NCBI GenBank assembly: GCA_050296515.1
Contig: JBNKRJ010000067.1
Location: forward strand, 1-64,000
Reading direction: 5' to 3'
DNA length: 64,000 nt
Origin: NBLH01 sp050296515
GTDB taxonomy: Bacteria > Bacteroidota > Bacteroidia > Bacteroidales > NBLH01
Both the position numbers and the translations under genes were made by a program. The notes under the pieces are model-generated. The model was given only the letters and a program-made list of their open reading frames with translations. It had not been told where the DNA came from and ran no database searches. Below, piece by piece: positions 9,437 through 17,114 of the stretch (positions within the stretch are counted from its first letter, which is position 1; every line of letters begins with the position of its first letter).

Positions 9437-9874
9437 ATGAAATCAAATTGGTTAATTATTTTACTAGTTATTGTTGCAGGTAGCACAATTAACCTTGGAA
9501 GTACTCTCAGATATGGGAATCCTTCCATTGAGTTTGTTCAGAACAATGAATTTGGAGGTAAAAATGGTGATGTTTTTATTTATTCCATCAAATTACGATC
9601 TAACGAAAAATTATTAAATTTTAAAGTAGCGCCTAGCATAAAAGGGCTTAATAATGATTCGGAATTTGATTATTTGTTTGAAGAAAATACACATCAGGCG
9701 ATTGTAAATTATTTTTACGTTCTTCCTGAAAGTGTAAATTCTGATGAAGTAGTTTTAACTTTTACCTTAACTGACTCTAAAGAATCAAATGTTAAAACAA
9801 AAGTGATTAAGGTTTCTGGAAATTTAAATCATTTTGCTAAATCAAAACCAAATAACAATAGTAGAGAAATTTAA
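9437..9874 (+). CDS. Small secreted protein of unknown function
   Basis: A 145-residue protein with an N-terminal hydrophobic segment (WLIILLVIVAGSTINLGS, residues 4-22) that looks like a signal peptide or single anchor. A roughly 100-residue beta-rich-looking domain and a polar Asn/Lys tail follow. No family is recognised. It ends three bases before the GTG start of the first SiaC-like gene, so the two are almost certainly translated from one transcript. The pairing suggests an envelope component tied to the SiaC pathway, which is inference only. Confidence 0.6.
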   Translation: MKSNWLIILLVIVAGSTINLGSTLRYGNPSIEFVQNNEFGGKNGDVFIYSIKLRSNEKLLNFKVAPSIKGLNNDSEFDYLFEENTHQAIVNYFYVLPESVNSDEVVLTFTLTDSKESNVKTKVIKVSGNLNHFAKSKPNNNSREI

Positions 9875-9877
9875 TTT

Positions 9878-10267
9878 GTGGAACGAATAGAAATTAAAGA
9901 AGGGGCTGACACACCTTATGTTAGATTAGATGCGGAAGAAGGCTATTGTACTTTAACAGGAAAATCGTTTCCGCCAGATGTGTCGAAATTTTTTGAGCCG
10001 TTAATTGATTGGATTGACAGGCTTAAAGGTAACAACATAAAAGATCTTTCATTTACTTTTAAATTGGATTATTACAACACTGCATCTTCTAAAATGATGT
10101 TGGATATGTTGTATAAGCTTGAAGAATTGCTGCAGGAAGGAGCAAGGGTTGAAGTTATCTGGTATTATCCTGATGATGACGAAGATATGCTTGATGCAGG
10201 TGAAGAATATGAAAGACTGGTTGAAGTACCATTTAAACACATACCATACGAAAAAGATTATGATTAA
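9878..10267 (+). CDS. SiaC-like regulatory phosphoprotein (DUF1987), paralogue 1
   Basis: A 129-residue protein of the DUF1987/SiaC family. In Pseudomonas aeruginosa SiaC is switched by phosphorylation by the SiaB kinase and controls a diguanylate cyclase. Family marks here: TPYVRLDAEEGYCTLTGKSFP, LIDWIDRL, and LDYYNTASSKMMLDML with a Thr at residue 68, the same number as the phosphorylated Thr68 I recall for SiaC. The C-terminal acidic VIWYYPDDDEDMLDAGEEYE is typical of Bacteroidota members. Translation starts at GTG. It is the only one of the three local paralogues with Thr rather than Ser at the switch site. A hairpin terminator follows. Confidence 0.85.
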   Translation: MERIEIKEGADTPYVRLDAEEGYCTLTGKSFPPDVSKFFEPLIDWIDRLKGNNIKDLSFTFKLDYYNTASSKMMLDMLYKLEELLQEGARVEVIWYYPDDDEDMLDAGEEYERLVEVPFKHIPYEKDYD

Positions 10268-10370
10268 TACAAATGCTGCACCGGCTTGTGACTGAAACGA
10301 AAATCATTTGGACTTGTAGGGGGTTATTAACAAATGTTAAATTTCTTTCCAAACATCAAGCAGCATAATA

Positions 10371-10397
10371 AATCCCGGTCGTGTACCGGGATTTTTA
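10371..10397 (+). terminator. Terminator after SiaC paralogue 1
   Basis: AATCCCGGT, a five-base loop, and ACCGGGATT form a perfect nine-pair stem followed by TTTTACTT. It separates paralogue 1 from paralogues 2 and 3. Confidence 0.85.
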
Positions 10398-10488
10398 CTT
10401 CATAAGTAAATCTTTTCTATTTGGATTTTTCAGAAATTTTGGGTATTTTAAACTTTTAATTATAATTTCAATAGTCAAACATCTAAAA

Positions 10489-10872
10489 ATGCTTTTAGAG
10501 AAACTCGAAATACCTGCCGGAATTGATACTCCTTACATTAGCCTGAATGCAAGAACAGGCGAATGCTATTTTACCGGTAAATCGTATCCTGATGATATTG
10601 CAGAATTTTATGGTTCAATTGTTGAATGGTTTGAAGAATATATTTATTCAGGAGTAGTTGATTTAACAATTAACATGAAGCTCACTTATTATAATTCTTC
10701 ATCACAAAAAATTTATACTGATATTTTTGAAAAATTGCATGCTGCTGAAAATTTTAAAACCACTGTGAATTGGTATTATGCTGAAGATGACGAAGATATG
10801 CTTGATGCCGGACAGGAGTTTTACAGATTAGTTGAAGTACCATTCAATTTCGTAACGTATAAAAGAAAATAG
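10489..10872 (+). CDS. SiaC-like regulatory phosphoprotein (DUF1987), paralogue 2
   Basis: With the ATG at 10489 (MLLEKLEIPAGIDTPYISL) it is 127 residues and aligns along its full length with its two neighbours. The frame stays open upstream to 10381 but runs back into the terminator, so the internal ATG is the better start. The switch segment reads LTYYNSSSQKIYTDIF, so Ser70 occupies the place of Thr68. The C-terminus carries NWYYAEDDEDMLDAGQEF. It is much closer to paralogue 3 than to paralogue 1, which points to a later duplication. Confidence 0.85.
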   Translation: MLLEKLEIPAGIDTPYISLNARTGECYFTGKSYPDDIAEFYGSIVEWFEEYIYSGVVDLTINMKLTYYNSSSQKIYTDIFEKLHAAENFKTTVNWYYAEDDEDMLDAGQEFYRLVEVPFNFVTYKRK

Positions 10873-11062
10873 TTCTATAATTGTTTTATTTTTAAAAAGA
10901 GATATAATTTTTAGTTGTGCTAAAATGTTATGACAGTGTATGGTTAGCTGCAGGAATGAAATTTTAGCAACAACTTAAGAAGATTGTTGTGATATGTTTA
11001 GTAAAATTATTACTTTTATTGTCCAAATTAGATTTTACATCAGAATATAAAGACACAAAAAG

Positions 11063-11437
11063 ATGTTACTAGATAAGATTGAGATACCAGAAAACATTGA
11101 TACACCTTACGTTTTGTTGGATCCTACAACGGGAACATGCAAAATTACTGGTAAATCATATCCCGAAGATATTACTGCATTTTACATGCACATTGTTGAT
11201 TGGTTTGAAGAATATGTATTTTCAGGGGAAAAAGATTTAACCCTCGACATGAAACTTACTTATTTTAATTCAGCATCACAAAAGATCTACACCGAGATTT
11301 TTGAAAAATTAATGGATAACAAGAAATTCAAAGTGCTTATAAATTGGCACTATGCTGAAGATGACGATGAAATTCTTGAAAATGGGAAAATTTATCAAAA
11401 TCTTACCGAATTGGATTTTAATTTCATTCCCTACTAG
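11063..11437 (+). CDS. SiaC-like regulatory phosphoprotein (DUF1987), paralogue 3
   Basis: A 124-residue protein, MLLDKIEIPENIDTPYVLL, near identical in plan to paralogue 2. The switch segment is LTYFNSASQKIYTEIF with Ser70, and the acidic tail NWHYAEDDDEILENG is shorter. It ends two bases before the TTG start of the NB-ARC/TPR gene, so the two are translationally linked. That linkage makes it the best candidate for a regulator or partner of the STAND ATPase, by inference from gene order only. Confidence 0.85.
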   Translation: MLLDKIEIPENIDTPYVLLDPTTGTCKITGKSYPEDITAFYMHIVDWFEEYVFSGEKDLTLDMKLTYFNSASQKIYTEIFEKLMDNKKFKVLINWHYAEDDDEILENGKIYQNLTELDFNFIPY

Positions 11438-11439
11438 CA

Positions 11440-13380
11440 TTGTCTGGATATCCTCATTTCATTAATAATTTGCCATTGCGTAATCCTGCTTTTGTAGGTA
11501 GGGAAAACGAAATTTTGAAGATCCGGGAACTTATTAATTCCGAACATTTTATGCTGGTTTTAAACGGAATAGGAGGTGTTGGAAAGACCGCCATTCTGAG
11601 GGAATTTTGCCATCGAAATGAACAAAATTTCAAGCACGTTATCTGGGTGAATGGACAAAATGGAATCCTGGAAAACATTAGTCGTGATAATAACTTAAAG
11701 GCCAACCTGAAAATTAGCCCGAAATACCAACACACTGCTGATATTTCGCAACGGATTGTGAATATTTTAAACACAATTGAAGGAAATAATCTGCTGGTTT
11801 TGGATGATGCTGATGAAGAATTTAATCAAATCAGGCGAATTCTACCATTAAATACTAACTGGAAAATAATTGCCACTTCAAGATTTGAATTTGAAAGCTT
11901 TCCTAGTTTAGAAATTGGGTCACTTTCTAAAAATGAAGCTATTGATTTGTTTTATAAGCATTACCATCTGCACCAAAAGGATGAAATAATCCTGGAACTA
12001 TTTGAACCTCTTGATTATCATGCGTTGAGTGTTGAGCTCTTTGCAAAAACTGCCCAGTTTCATAAACTACCATTAACCGATTTAAAAAAACGTGTACTCT
12101 CTTTAAGCTTTGATTTTGGAAGCAAAACCAATATAAATTCCGACCATAGTACAGTATTAATTGATAATCTGGGACGTTATTACGAAAGAATTTTTCCCAT
12201 TGATAGTAACCCCATGGAGGAAATTGATATTTTAAGAAAATATGCACTTTTGCCTTCAGTTTTTGTTGAAATTAATGATTTATTTAAGTTATTTACTATT
12301 ACGCCTAAACAGGAAGAGCAATTTAGTTATAACTTGAACCGCCTGGTTCAAAAAGGATGGCTAAGTAATTTATATACAGCATACAAGCTTAATCCTGTCA
12401 TAAGAAAATTTATTGAATATAAGTTTTCGTATGATTTCGAATTCTATGAAAAGCAGGTGACAAAGGTGCGAAAGTTGTTGAGCGTTGATACAGTAAAAGA
12501 CAGTCCTGTAGCAACTTTCAAATGGTTGTCTTTTGGTCAGCAAGTGCTTGATACCTTTGATTTTATTGATATTGAAATTGTTACTCTTGCTAACAATTTG
12601 GCGCTTCGTTATAGAGATAACGGCAATTTTGCTGCAGCGCGCGATATTCTTGAGAAAGTGCTGAAGTACGACACTAAAATTTATGGCGACAACAGTCCTG
12701 TTGTAATGCTGAGTTTAGCCAATTTGGGAAATGTTTTGTCGGATTTGGGCGAATATGAGTTAGCCGCAGAATATTTAGAGCGTTCGCTTAATGCTGCAAT
12801 AAAAAATTATCCTGCCGATCATCCTAAAATTGCTATCAGGCAATCTAATTTAGGAATTATTTACCGCGATTTAGGAAGAATTGATGAAGCCATTGAATTA
12901 TTGGAAGCTTCGCTTATTTCTGATTTAAAAACTTATGCAAAAGATGATCCTACGGTAGCTGTGCGACAATCAAATTTGGCGTTGGCATACAAAGACTTTG
13001 GTGAATACAAAAGGGCTCGCGATTTATTGGAAGAGTCAATTGCCACAACCATAAAACATTATGGTAATATGCATCCCAGAGTAGCACTTCGTCAATCCAA
13101 TCTTGCCCTGGTATACAAAGCCATGGGAGAATACCGCAAAGCTGTTGATTTATTGGAGACTGCGCTAAAGGCCGACAAAGAAAATTTTGGCGAAATTCAT
13201 CCTAAAATAGCTGTTCGCTTAATGAATCTGGCTATTATCTATTTGGAAATTAGCGAATTATCAAGAGCAAAAGAACGAATTACCACCTCACTATCAGTGG
13301 CTTTGGTTACACTTGGAGAACACCATCCGGATACAGTTGCAATAAAGAAAATGTATGATAAGATTTATAGGTTAGCATAG
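11440..13380 (+). CDS. NB-ARC (STAND) ATPase with C-terminal tetratricopeptide repeats
   Basis: A 646-residue STAND-class P-loop switch protein. The NB-ARC module starts at FVGRENEI (about residue 18), with P-loop GIGGVGKT (43-50), Walker B LLVLDDAD (118-125) and the sensor-like KIIATSRFE (142-150). A winged-helix-like region follows to about 380. The C-terminal third is about six kinesin-light-chain type TPRs of 42 residues, four with the core RQSNLA.. or similar. TTG at 11440 is the only reasonable start, since the next Met is inside the P-loop region. There is no effector domain at the N-terminus, so it may signal through a partner. The last 135 bases recur at 15419-15553. Confidence 0.88.
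   Translation: MSGYPHFINNLPLRNPAFVGRENEILKIRELINSEHFMLVLNGIGGVGKTAILREFCHRNEQNFKHVIWVNGQNGILENISRDNNLKANLKISPKYQHTADISQRIVNILNTIEGNNLLVLDDADEEFNQIRRILPLNTNWKIIATSRFEFESFPSLEIGSLSKNEAIDLFYKHYHLHQKDEIILELFEPLDYHALSVELFAKTAQFHKLPLTDLKKRVLSLSFDFGSKTNINSDHSTVLIDNLGRYYERIFPIDSNPMEEIDILRKYALLPSVFVEINDLFKLFTITPKQEEQFSYNLNRLVQKGWLSNLYTAYKLNPVIRKFIEYKFSYDFEFYEKQVTKVRKLLSVDTVKDSPVATFKWLSFGQQVLDTFDFIDIEIVTLANNLALRYRDNGNFAAARDILEKVLKYDTKIYGDNSPVVMLSLANLGNVLSDLGEYELAAEYLERSLNAAIKNYPADHPKIAIRQSNLGIIYRDLGRIDEAIELLEASLISDLKTYAKDDPTVAVRQSNLALAYKDFGEYKRARDLLEESIATTIKHYGNMHPRVALRQSNLALVYKAMGEYRKAVDLLETALKADKENFGEIHPKIAVRLMNLAIIYLEISELSRAKERITTSLSVALVTLGEHHPDTVAIKKMYDKIYRLA
13246..13380 (+). repeat. 3'-end repeat of the STAND gene, intact copy
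   Basis: These 135 bases, from the last TPR to and including the stop codon, match 15419-15553 at 124 of 135 positions with no gaps. The similarity stops at the stop codon. It forms one arm of a direct repeat enclosing the LuxR, 85-residue and cytidylyltransferase-like genes. Confidence 0.9.
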
Positions 13381-13477
13381 GGGGGGCTTTTGCGAAAATA
13401 TTGATGTACTATTAAGAGAATAATGAGTATGTGTTTAGTTGTATGCTAACATCAAGGAGAAGAAAAACGCTACCGAG

Positions 13478-14179
13478 ATGAGACTATATACTGAAAAGGA
13501 AATCATAAGGCAAACAATAGTAAATTTAGATTATTGTTCTTTAATTGAAAATGATGGAATAGTTAAGTTAGACGAGTTAGGCGAATTAATTCCTGGTTTT
13601 ATTCATATCAATAACCTAAAAAATCACGGATTAGAATATGTTAGTAAACGGGGACTGGATATTTTTGAAAAAACAATTGATGAAATCAGAGAAGAGGGGC
13701 GAGAATTTTTGATTAAAATATCAGACTATAAATCACTTACAAATTATATTGCTAAAAATAACTTTCTTACTCAGAACACAACTAAAACATATAGCCATTT
13801 TCAACGTTTGCGTTACAAAGAGCGAAATATTCCTTTTCAATTATTCTATACAACGTCAAAATTACATAAAGGAGGCAAAGGTATTGTATCATACACACAG
13901 CCCTTACATTTATTGCAACAAGACTCGTTTCTTAAAGAAGTTGTTGAAAATAGATTTGTATTTTTTAATTCCAATTATGAGAAATTTCAATTATTAACCC
14001 CTAGAGAAAGAGAAATTTTAAAGCTCATCTCTCTGGGAAATTCAAATAAAACCATTTCTGAAAAATTACACATTTCTTTTCAAACAGTAAAAACCCACCG
14101 GAAAAATGTATGCCGAAAATTGGAAAGCGGTAAGCTGATCGACCTAATACAATTTGCACAAGTTTTTATTAATCAATAA
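13478..14179 (+). CDS. LuxR-family transcriptional regulator
   Basis: With the ATG at 13478 (MRLYTEKEIIRQT) it is 233 residues. The reading frame is open from a TTG at 13439. The N-terminal 165 residues form an unassigned sensor-like region of the kind found in many Bacteroidota LuxR proteins. The C-terminus is a clear GerE/LuxR helix-turn-helix: LTPREREILKLISLGNSNKT, then IS..LHISFQTVKTHRKNVCRKL. No receiver domain with phospho-acceptor Asp is visible, so it is not a classical response regulator. It lies in the segment bracketed by the duplicated STAND 3' ends. Confidence 0.85.
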   Translation: MRLYTEKEIIRQTIVNLDYCSLIENDGIVKLDELGELIPGFIHINNLKNHGLEYVSKRGLDIFEKTIDEIREEGREFLIKISDYKSLTNYIAKNNFLTQNTTKTYSHFQRLRYKERNIPFQLFYTTSKLHKGGKGIVSYTQPLHLLQQDSFLKEVVENRFVFFNSNYEKFQLLTPREREILKLISLGNSNKTISEKLHISFQTVKTHRKNVCRKLESGKLIDLIQFAQVFINQ

Positions 14180-14259
14180 AATACCCCCAAGGCGGTATTG
14201 TTCAATATTTTAGAGTTATTTTATTTTGCATTAATTAATTATTTAAAAAAAGTACTTCT

Positions 14260-14517
14260 ATGGCAACAATTAAAGATGTAAAATTGGTAAAGGAACTTCT
14301 CCGCGACTCTGGTGCAAAAGCAAAACAAGAAGGTATTTATGGCATTTGGTCCTGGATAGATAAAGATAATGCGGCGCAGAATTATGAGATTTTCTACTCT
14401 ATTGGTGAATCTAACGATTTTGAATTCAACCAATCTTCATTCATAACCGAAAAAAAGATGTTATATGAAAATGGCACAATGAAAAGTTATGGATTTGAAC
14501 TTATTGATACAGAATAG
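14260..14517 (+). CDS. Small protein of unknown function
   Basis: An 85-residue soluble protein (MATIKDVKLVKELLRDSGAK), with codon use like its neighbours and a clear ATG start. It has a short amphipathic N-terminal helix and a mixed charged remainder, with no Cys, no membrane segment and no recognised domain. It lies between the LuxR regulator and the cytidylyltransferase-like gene on the same strand with a 22-base gap to the latter, so co-transcription is likely. Confidence 0.6.
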   Translation: MATIKDVKLVKELLRDSGAKAKQEGIYGIWSWIDKDNAAQNYEIFYSIGESNDFEFNQSSFITEKKMLYENGTMKSYGFELIDTE

Positions 14518-14539
14518 ATAAGTATTTTTATTTGCAACA

Positions 14540-15046
14540 ATGTACAACTCTAAGGTTCAAAATATCTGTACCATAAAAAAAACAATAATTCAGTGTAAAC
14601 ATAGTCAATTAAAGATTGGGTTTATATCGGGTTGTTTTGATGTTATGCATATTGGTCATATCCGATTATTTCAATTTGCAAAAACTAAAGTTGACAGATT
14701 AATAATTGGGGTTGATGATGACAATTCTATAAAAAAATCGAAGGGCCAGAATCGCCCCATAAATAACCAAAACACACGTATTAATTTTTTATCTTATATT
14801 TCTTTGGTTGACTACATTATGCCTTTGGAGTTTGAAGGCAATTTTGGTGATAAAGCATCCTATGTGTTTTGGAAAAAGTTGTATCAAAAAATAAGTCCAT
14901 CAGCAATTATTACGGCAGTCAATGCTGATATTTATGCTGAATCTAAACGAAACATCGCCTCTGAACTAAATATTGATTTTATTTCATTCGATGCCTTGTA
15001 TAGAATAAGCACTACTTCCATCGAAAAATTATTTACTGAACAATAA
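14540..15046 (+). CDS. Cytidylyltransferase-like nucleotidyltransferase
   Basis: A 168-residue protein of the HIGH-type nucleotidyltransferase superfamily. After a polar 25-residue extension comes IGFISGCFDVMHIGHIRLFQ with the HIGH motif, and the C-terminal RISTTSIEKLF matches the ISTT motif of the RfaE domain II/glycerol-3-phosphate cytidylyltransferase group. Such enzymes join CTP (or ATP) to a sugar phosphate, polyol phosphate or similar substrate. The substrate cannot be told here. It is the last intact gene inside the repeat-bracketed segment. Confidence 0.78.
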   Translation: MYNSKVQNICTIKKTIIQCKHSQLKIGFISGCFDVMHIGHIRLFQFAKTKVDRLIIGVDDDNSIKKSKGQNRPINNQNTRINFLSYISLVDYIMPLEFEGNFGDKASYVFWKKLYQKISPSAIITAVNADIYAESKRNIASELNIDFISFDALYRISTTSIEKLFTEQ

Positions 15047-15083
15047 CTCCCTAAAATTAATGTATATTATCCAACATGCGATA

Positions 15084-15200
15084 GTATGTAGCAGGGCATT
15101 CGGGTTTAAAAAATATCCGATGTTTTTCTTTACAAATGAATGATAAATGTATTATTTGTTCATCGAAAAAAGTTAAACCCGATTGCCCTGTGGTATGTAG
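15084..15200. mobile_element. Short inverted-repeat element, copy 1 (MITE-like)
   Basis: Terminal inverted repeats CAGGGCATTCGGGTTTAA (15092-15109) and TTAAACCCGATTGCCCTG (15173-15190) match at 17 of 18 positions. The octamer GTATGTAG lies directly before the left end and recurs just beyond the right end (15193-15200), as expected of an eight-base target duplication. The internal 60 bases have no ORF. The same ends occur at 19785-20034. No transposase is present, so this would be a non-autonomous element. Element class is inference. Confidence 0.7.
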
Positions 15201-15418
15201 TAAGCGTTAAGCTAAACATTTTTTTACATTTCTTAGTGTAAGTAGTTGTTATCTAATGATTTATCTATAGTGCTTTCAACTGGGTTTTTACTTGCTTTCT
15301 TACCAAAATCAAGATATTTATAATGGCTCAAGCAATATTTTCGGGGATTTATTTGCTATTAGATAATTCTGATTTAAGATTTTCTTGTTTAGTGTTCCTC
15401 GTATTTTCGGATTGCTCC

Positions 15419-15553
15419 GAAATTAGCGAATTATCAAGAGCAAAAGAACGAATTACCACCTCACTATCAGTAACTTTGGTTACACTTGGGGAGCACCATT
15501 CGGATACAGTTGCTATAAAGAAAATGTATGATAAGATTTATCGCTTGGCTTAA
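15419..15553 (+). pseudogene. Truncated second copy of the STAND/TPR gene 3' end
   Basis: The sequence encodes EISELSRAKERITTSLSV to KKMYDKIYRLA and a stop, nearly identical to the last 44 residues of the NB-ARC/TPR protein (two residue changes, most base differences silent). An open frame extends upstream to 15323 but its first 32 codons are unrelated. There is no ATPase domain. It is a gene fragment, not a functional protein. It forms the distal arm of a direct repeat around 13381-15418. Confidence 0.85.
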
Positions 15554-15847
15554 GAAGAATTGTTTTGCGTTGAATGAGGCTGTCAATGATAGTATTAATC
15601 GGGAAGCATTTCTAAAAGACTTTCTTATTGAAAATGCTACCACGAAGAAGAATCTGTGGTAGCTAAGTATAATTATCATACCATGTAATAGTGCGGCATT
15701 GATCATTGAAGTAAACTAATTGCTTTTTCTTTTCTTGCCATAGCATTCATTTATTCCTCTCATCCTCGGACAATTGCTATAGTACATGCAATCTTTACAA
15801 TTTATTGTTTTTACATTCAAATTTTTCTCTTCAGGCTCCTCGGTAGT

Positions 15848-16066
15848 TCACCTACCATTACAAATCTGGTTTGCTTTTCCAATTTGGTCTGGTAGCAAAT
15901 CATTCCTCATTTTAAAAAGACCAACTTTTTCAAAAACAATATACCTGGCACATTGCGCATAGTCTCCTTTACAGTATTTTTTTAGGTTTAACTGATACTG
16001 TACTTCATCAACAGGAATACTTTTTGTATAATACATACATAGTATTTGTTTATTGCATGAGCTCAT
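15848..16066 (-). CDS. Small Cys-containing protein linked to a GAF gene
   Basis: A 72-residue protein with Cys at 4, 10, 32, 39 and 69. The core KKYCKGDYAQCARYIVFEKVG resembles short Cys motifs found with signalling proteins and could bind a metal, which is inference. The start overlaps the end of the GAF gene by 17 bases, so translation is coupled. Past the TGA stop the same frame continues for 43 sense codons including another Cys cluster, discussed as a finding. Not assigned to a named family. Confidence 0.6.
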   Translation of the reverse strand: MSSCNKQILCMYYTKSIPVDEVQYQLNLKKYCKGDYAQCARYIVFEKVGLFKMRNDLLPDQIGKANQICNGR

Positions 16067-16562
16067 TAGGTACCTCCTTTTTTATTGTTTCCCATAATGT
16101 ATTTGCAAATTCTTGTAAATCAGCGACATCTTCTTCGGTATAGTCATCAGCTTTATTGCCTACCCCTAATACACCGGCAATGTGTTCATCTTCAAAGATG
16201 GGGATATTAAAGTGTCTTATTACTTCTACATGGCCTGCGGGGTATCCTTTTTTAGTAGGTTTTTGCAGGTTTTTATAGTCATTTGTAACAACAGGTTTAC
16301 GTTCCCTTACACAATCACCCCAAAGCCCTGTGTCAGTTAGTGCATAAACTATAGGTTTGTCGATTACGGAACAATTGCTCATTGCTGTTTTTGACCAACC
16401 TATCATTACCAATGTATCTTCCACAGAGTTCATCACTGCAAAATAACTTAACTCGCTTTTGGTCAGATTTGTTGCTTCTTCAACAAAGCTACTAATTAGT
16501 TCTTGCATAGAAGTATCTTTTTTTGCAAGAACATTTGAAATAAATGGTTCTATTTTTTTCAT
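16050..16562 (-). CDS. GAF domain protein
   Basis: A 170-residue single-domain GAF protein: a helical N-terminus, then SELSYFAVMNSVEDTLVMIG, GLWGDCVRERKPVVTNDY near residue 90, and HFNIPIFEDEHIAGVLGVGN near 125, ending in an amphipathic helix. GAF domains bind small ligands such as cyclic nucleotides, tetrapyrroles or nitric oxide-related cofactors. The ligand here is unknown. There is no output domain, so signalling must go through a partner, and the overlapping Cys-rich gene is the obvious one. Confidence 0.82.
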   Translation of the reverse strand: MKKIEPFISNVLAKKDTSMQELISSFVEEATNLTKSELSYFAVMNSVEDTLVMIGWSKTAMSNCSVIDKPIVYALTDTGLWGDCVRERKPVVTNDYKNLQKPTKKGYPAGHVEVIRHFNIPIFEDEHIAGVLGVGNKADDYTEEDVADLQEFANTLWETIKKEVPNELMQ

Positions 16563-17114
16563 GTCAATCTTACATTTAAGTTTTGAAATCTATCTAATTT
16601 AACTTTTTTTTATCTGAAACCCAAATTATTGAAAGCTTTTTTGCCTGGTGTCAGGTCAAGTATGATATTCCTGATAATTAGCCAGGAGACAACACCTGGC
16701 TGGTGCACTTATCAGGTGTTGTCACCTGACAAATTAGCCTTGACATAACACTAGCCTGAAATTTTGCCCCACTGTTTTCTTCGATGAATACTTTTTTCTA
16801 TACATACCTCTTATTCCTAAATAAATGATTCCTTAACACCACAAATTGAGAAGTATTTAGTAATGATTCTAAAGTTGTTTGTACCAACCACAAATTAATT
16901 TTCAGTACGGAGCCCCATTTTGACGTAAACTATCTAATAATTAGTTATTTAATATTTTTAAATTTTATCTAAAAAAGAGCTGGCAGGTGCGGTTGAAAAA
17001 TTGTTAGTTTTTAATTATCAATAAACTATTTCTGGTGACAAAATGCAATATTTCTTCCATTAACAAGTTTTAAAAATATTGAACCAAATCTAGTAATAAA
17101 AAAACTTGTAAAGA
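16563..17114. other. Intergenic region holding a palindromic repeat
   Basis: About 550 bases separating divergent genes. The palindromic repeat at 16647-16752 is listed separately. The remainder is AT-rich with no supported ORF and no clear terminator. Confidence 0.6.
16647..16752. repeat. Palindromic repeat family B, copy 1
   Basis: A roughly 106-base element whose ends GTGTCAGGTCAAG and CTTGACATAACAC are near inverted repeats. Inside is an ACAACACCTG / CAGGTGTTGT pair that can fold into a long hairpin. The full copy at 46450-46555 and the internally deleted copy at 28281-28330 share the TATGATATTYCTG and AATTAGCC blocks. No coding capacity. Confidence 0.8.

Noticed and set aside
11440..13380. 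Classic anti-phage Avs/NLR defence gene.
   Set aside because: It is a STAND ATPase with TPRs but has no nuclease, TIR or other effector domain and no defence neighbours; signalling use is at least as likely.
15323..15418. Start of a real 76-residue protein at 15323.
   Set aside because: Only the last 45 codons are related to a known protein, and those are a fragment of the STAND gene; the first 32 codons are unrelated filler.
13246..15553. Diversity-generating retroelement (variable and template repeats).
   Set aside because: There is no reverse transcriptase in the window, and differences between the two copies are not biased to adenines of one copy.
15848..15850. Selenocysteine codon.
   Set aside because: No Sec insertion element or selD/selA-type gene was seen; a mutation or separate ORF is simpler.
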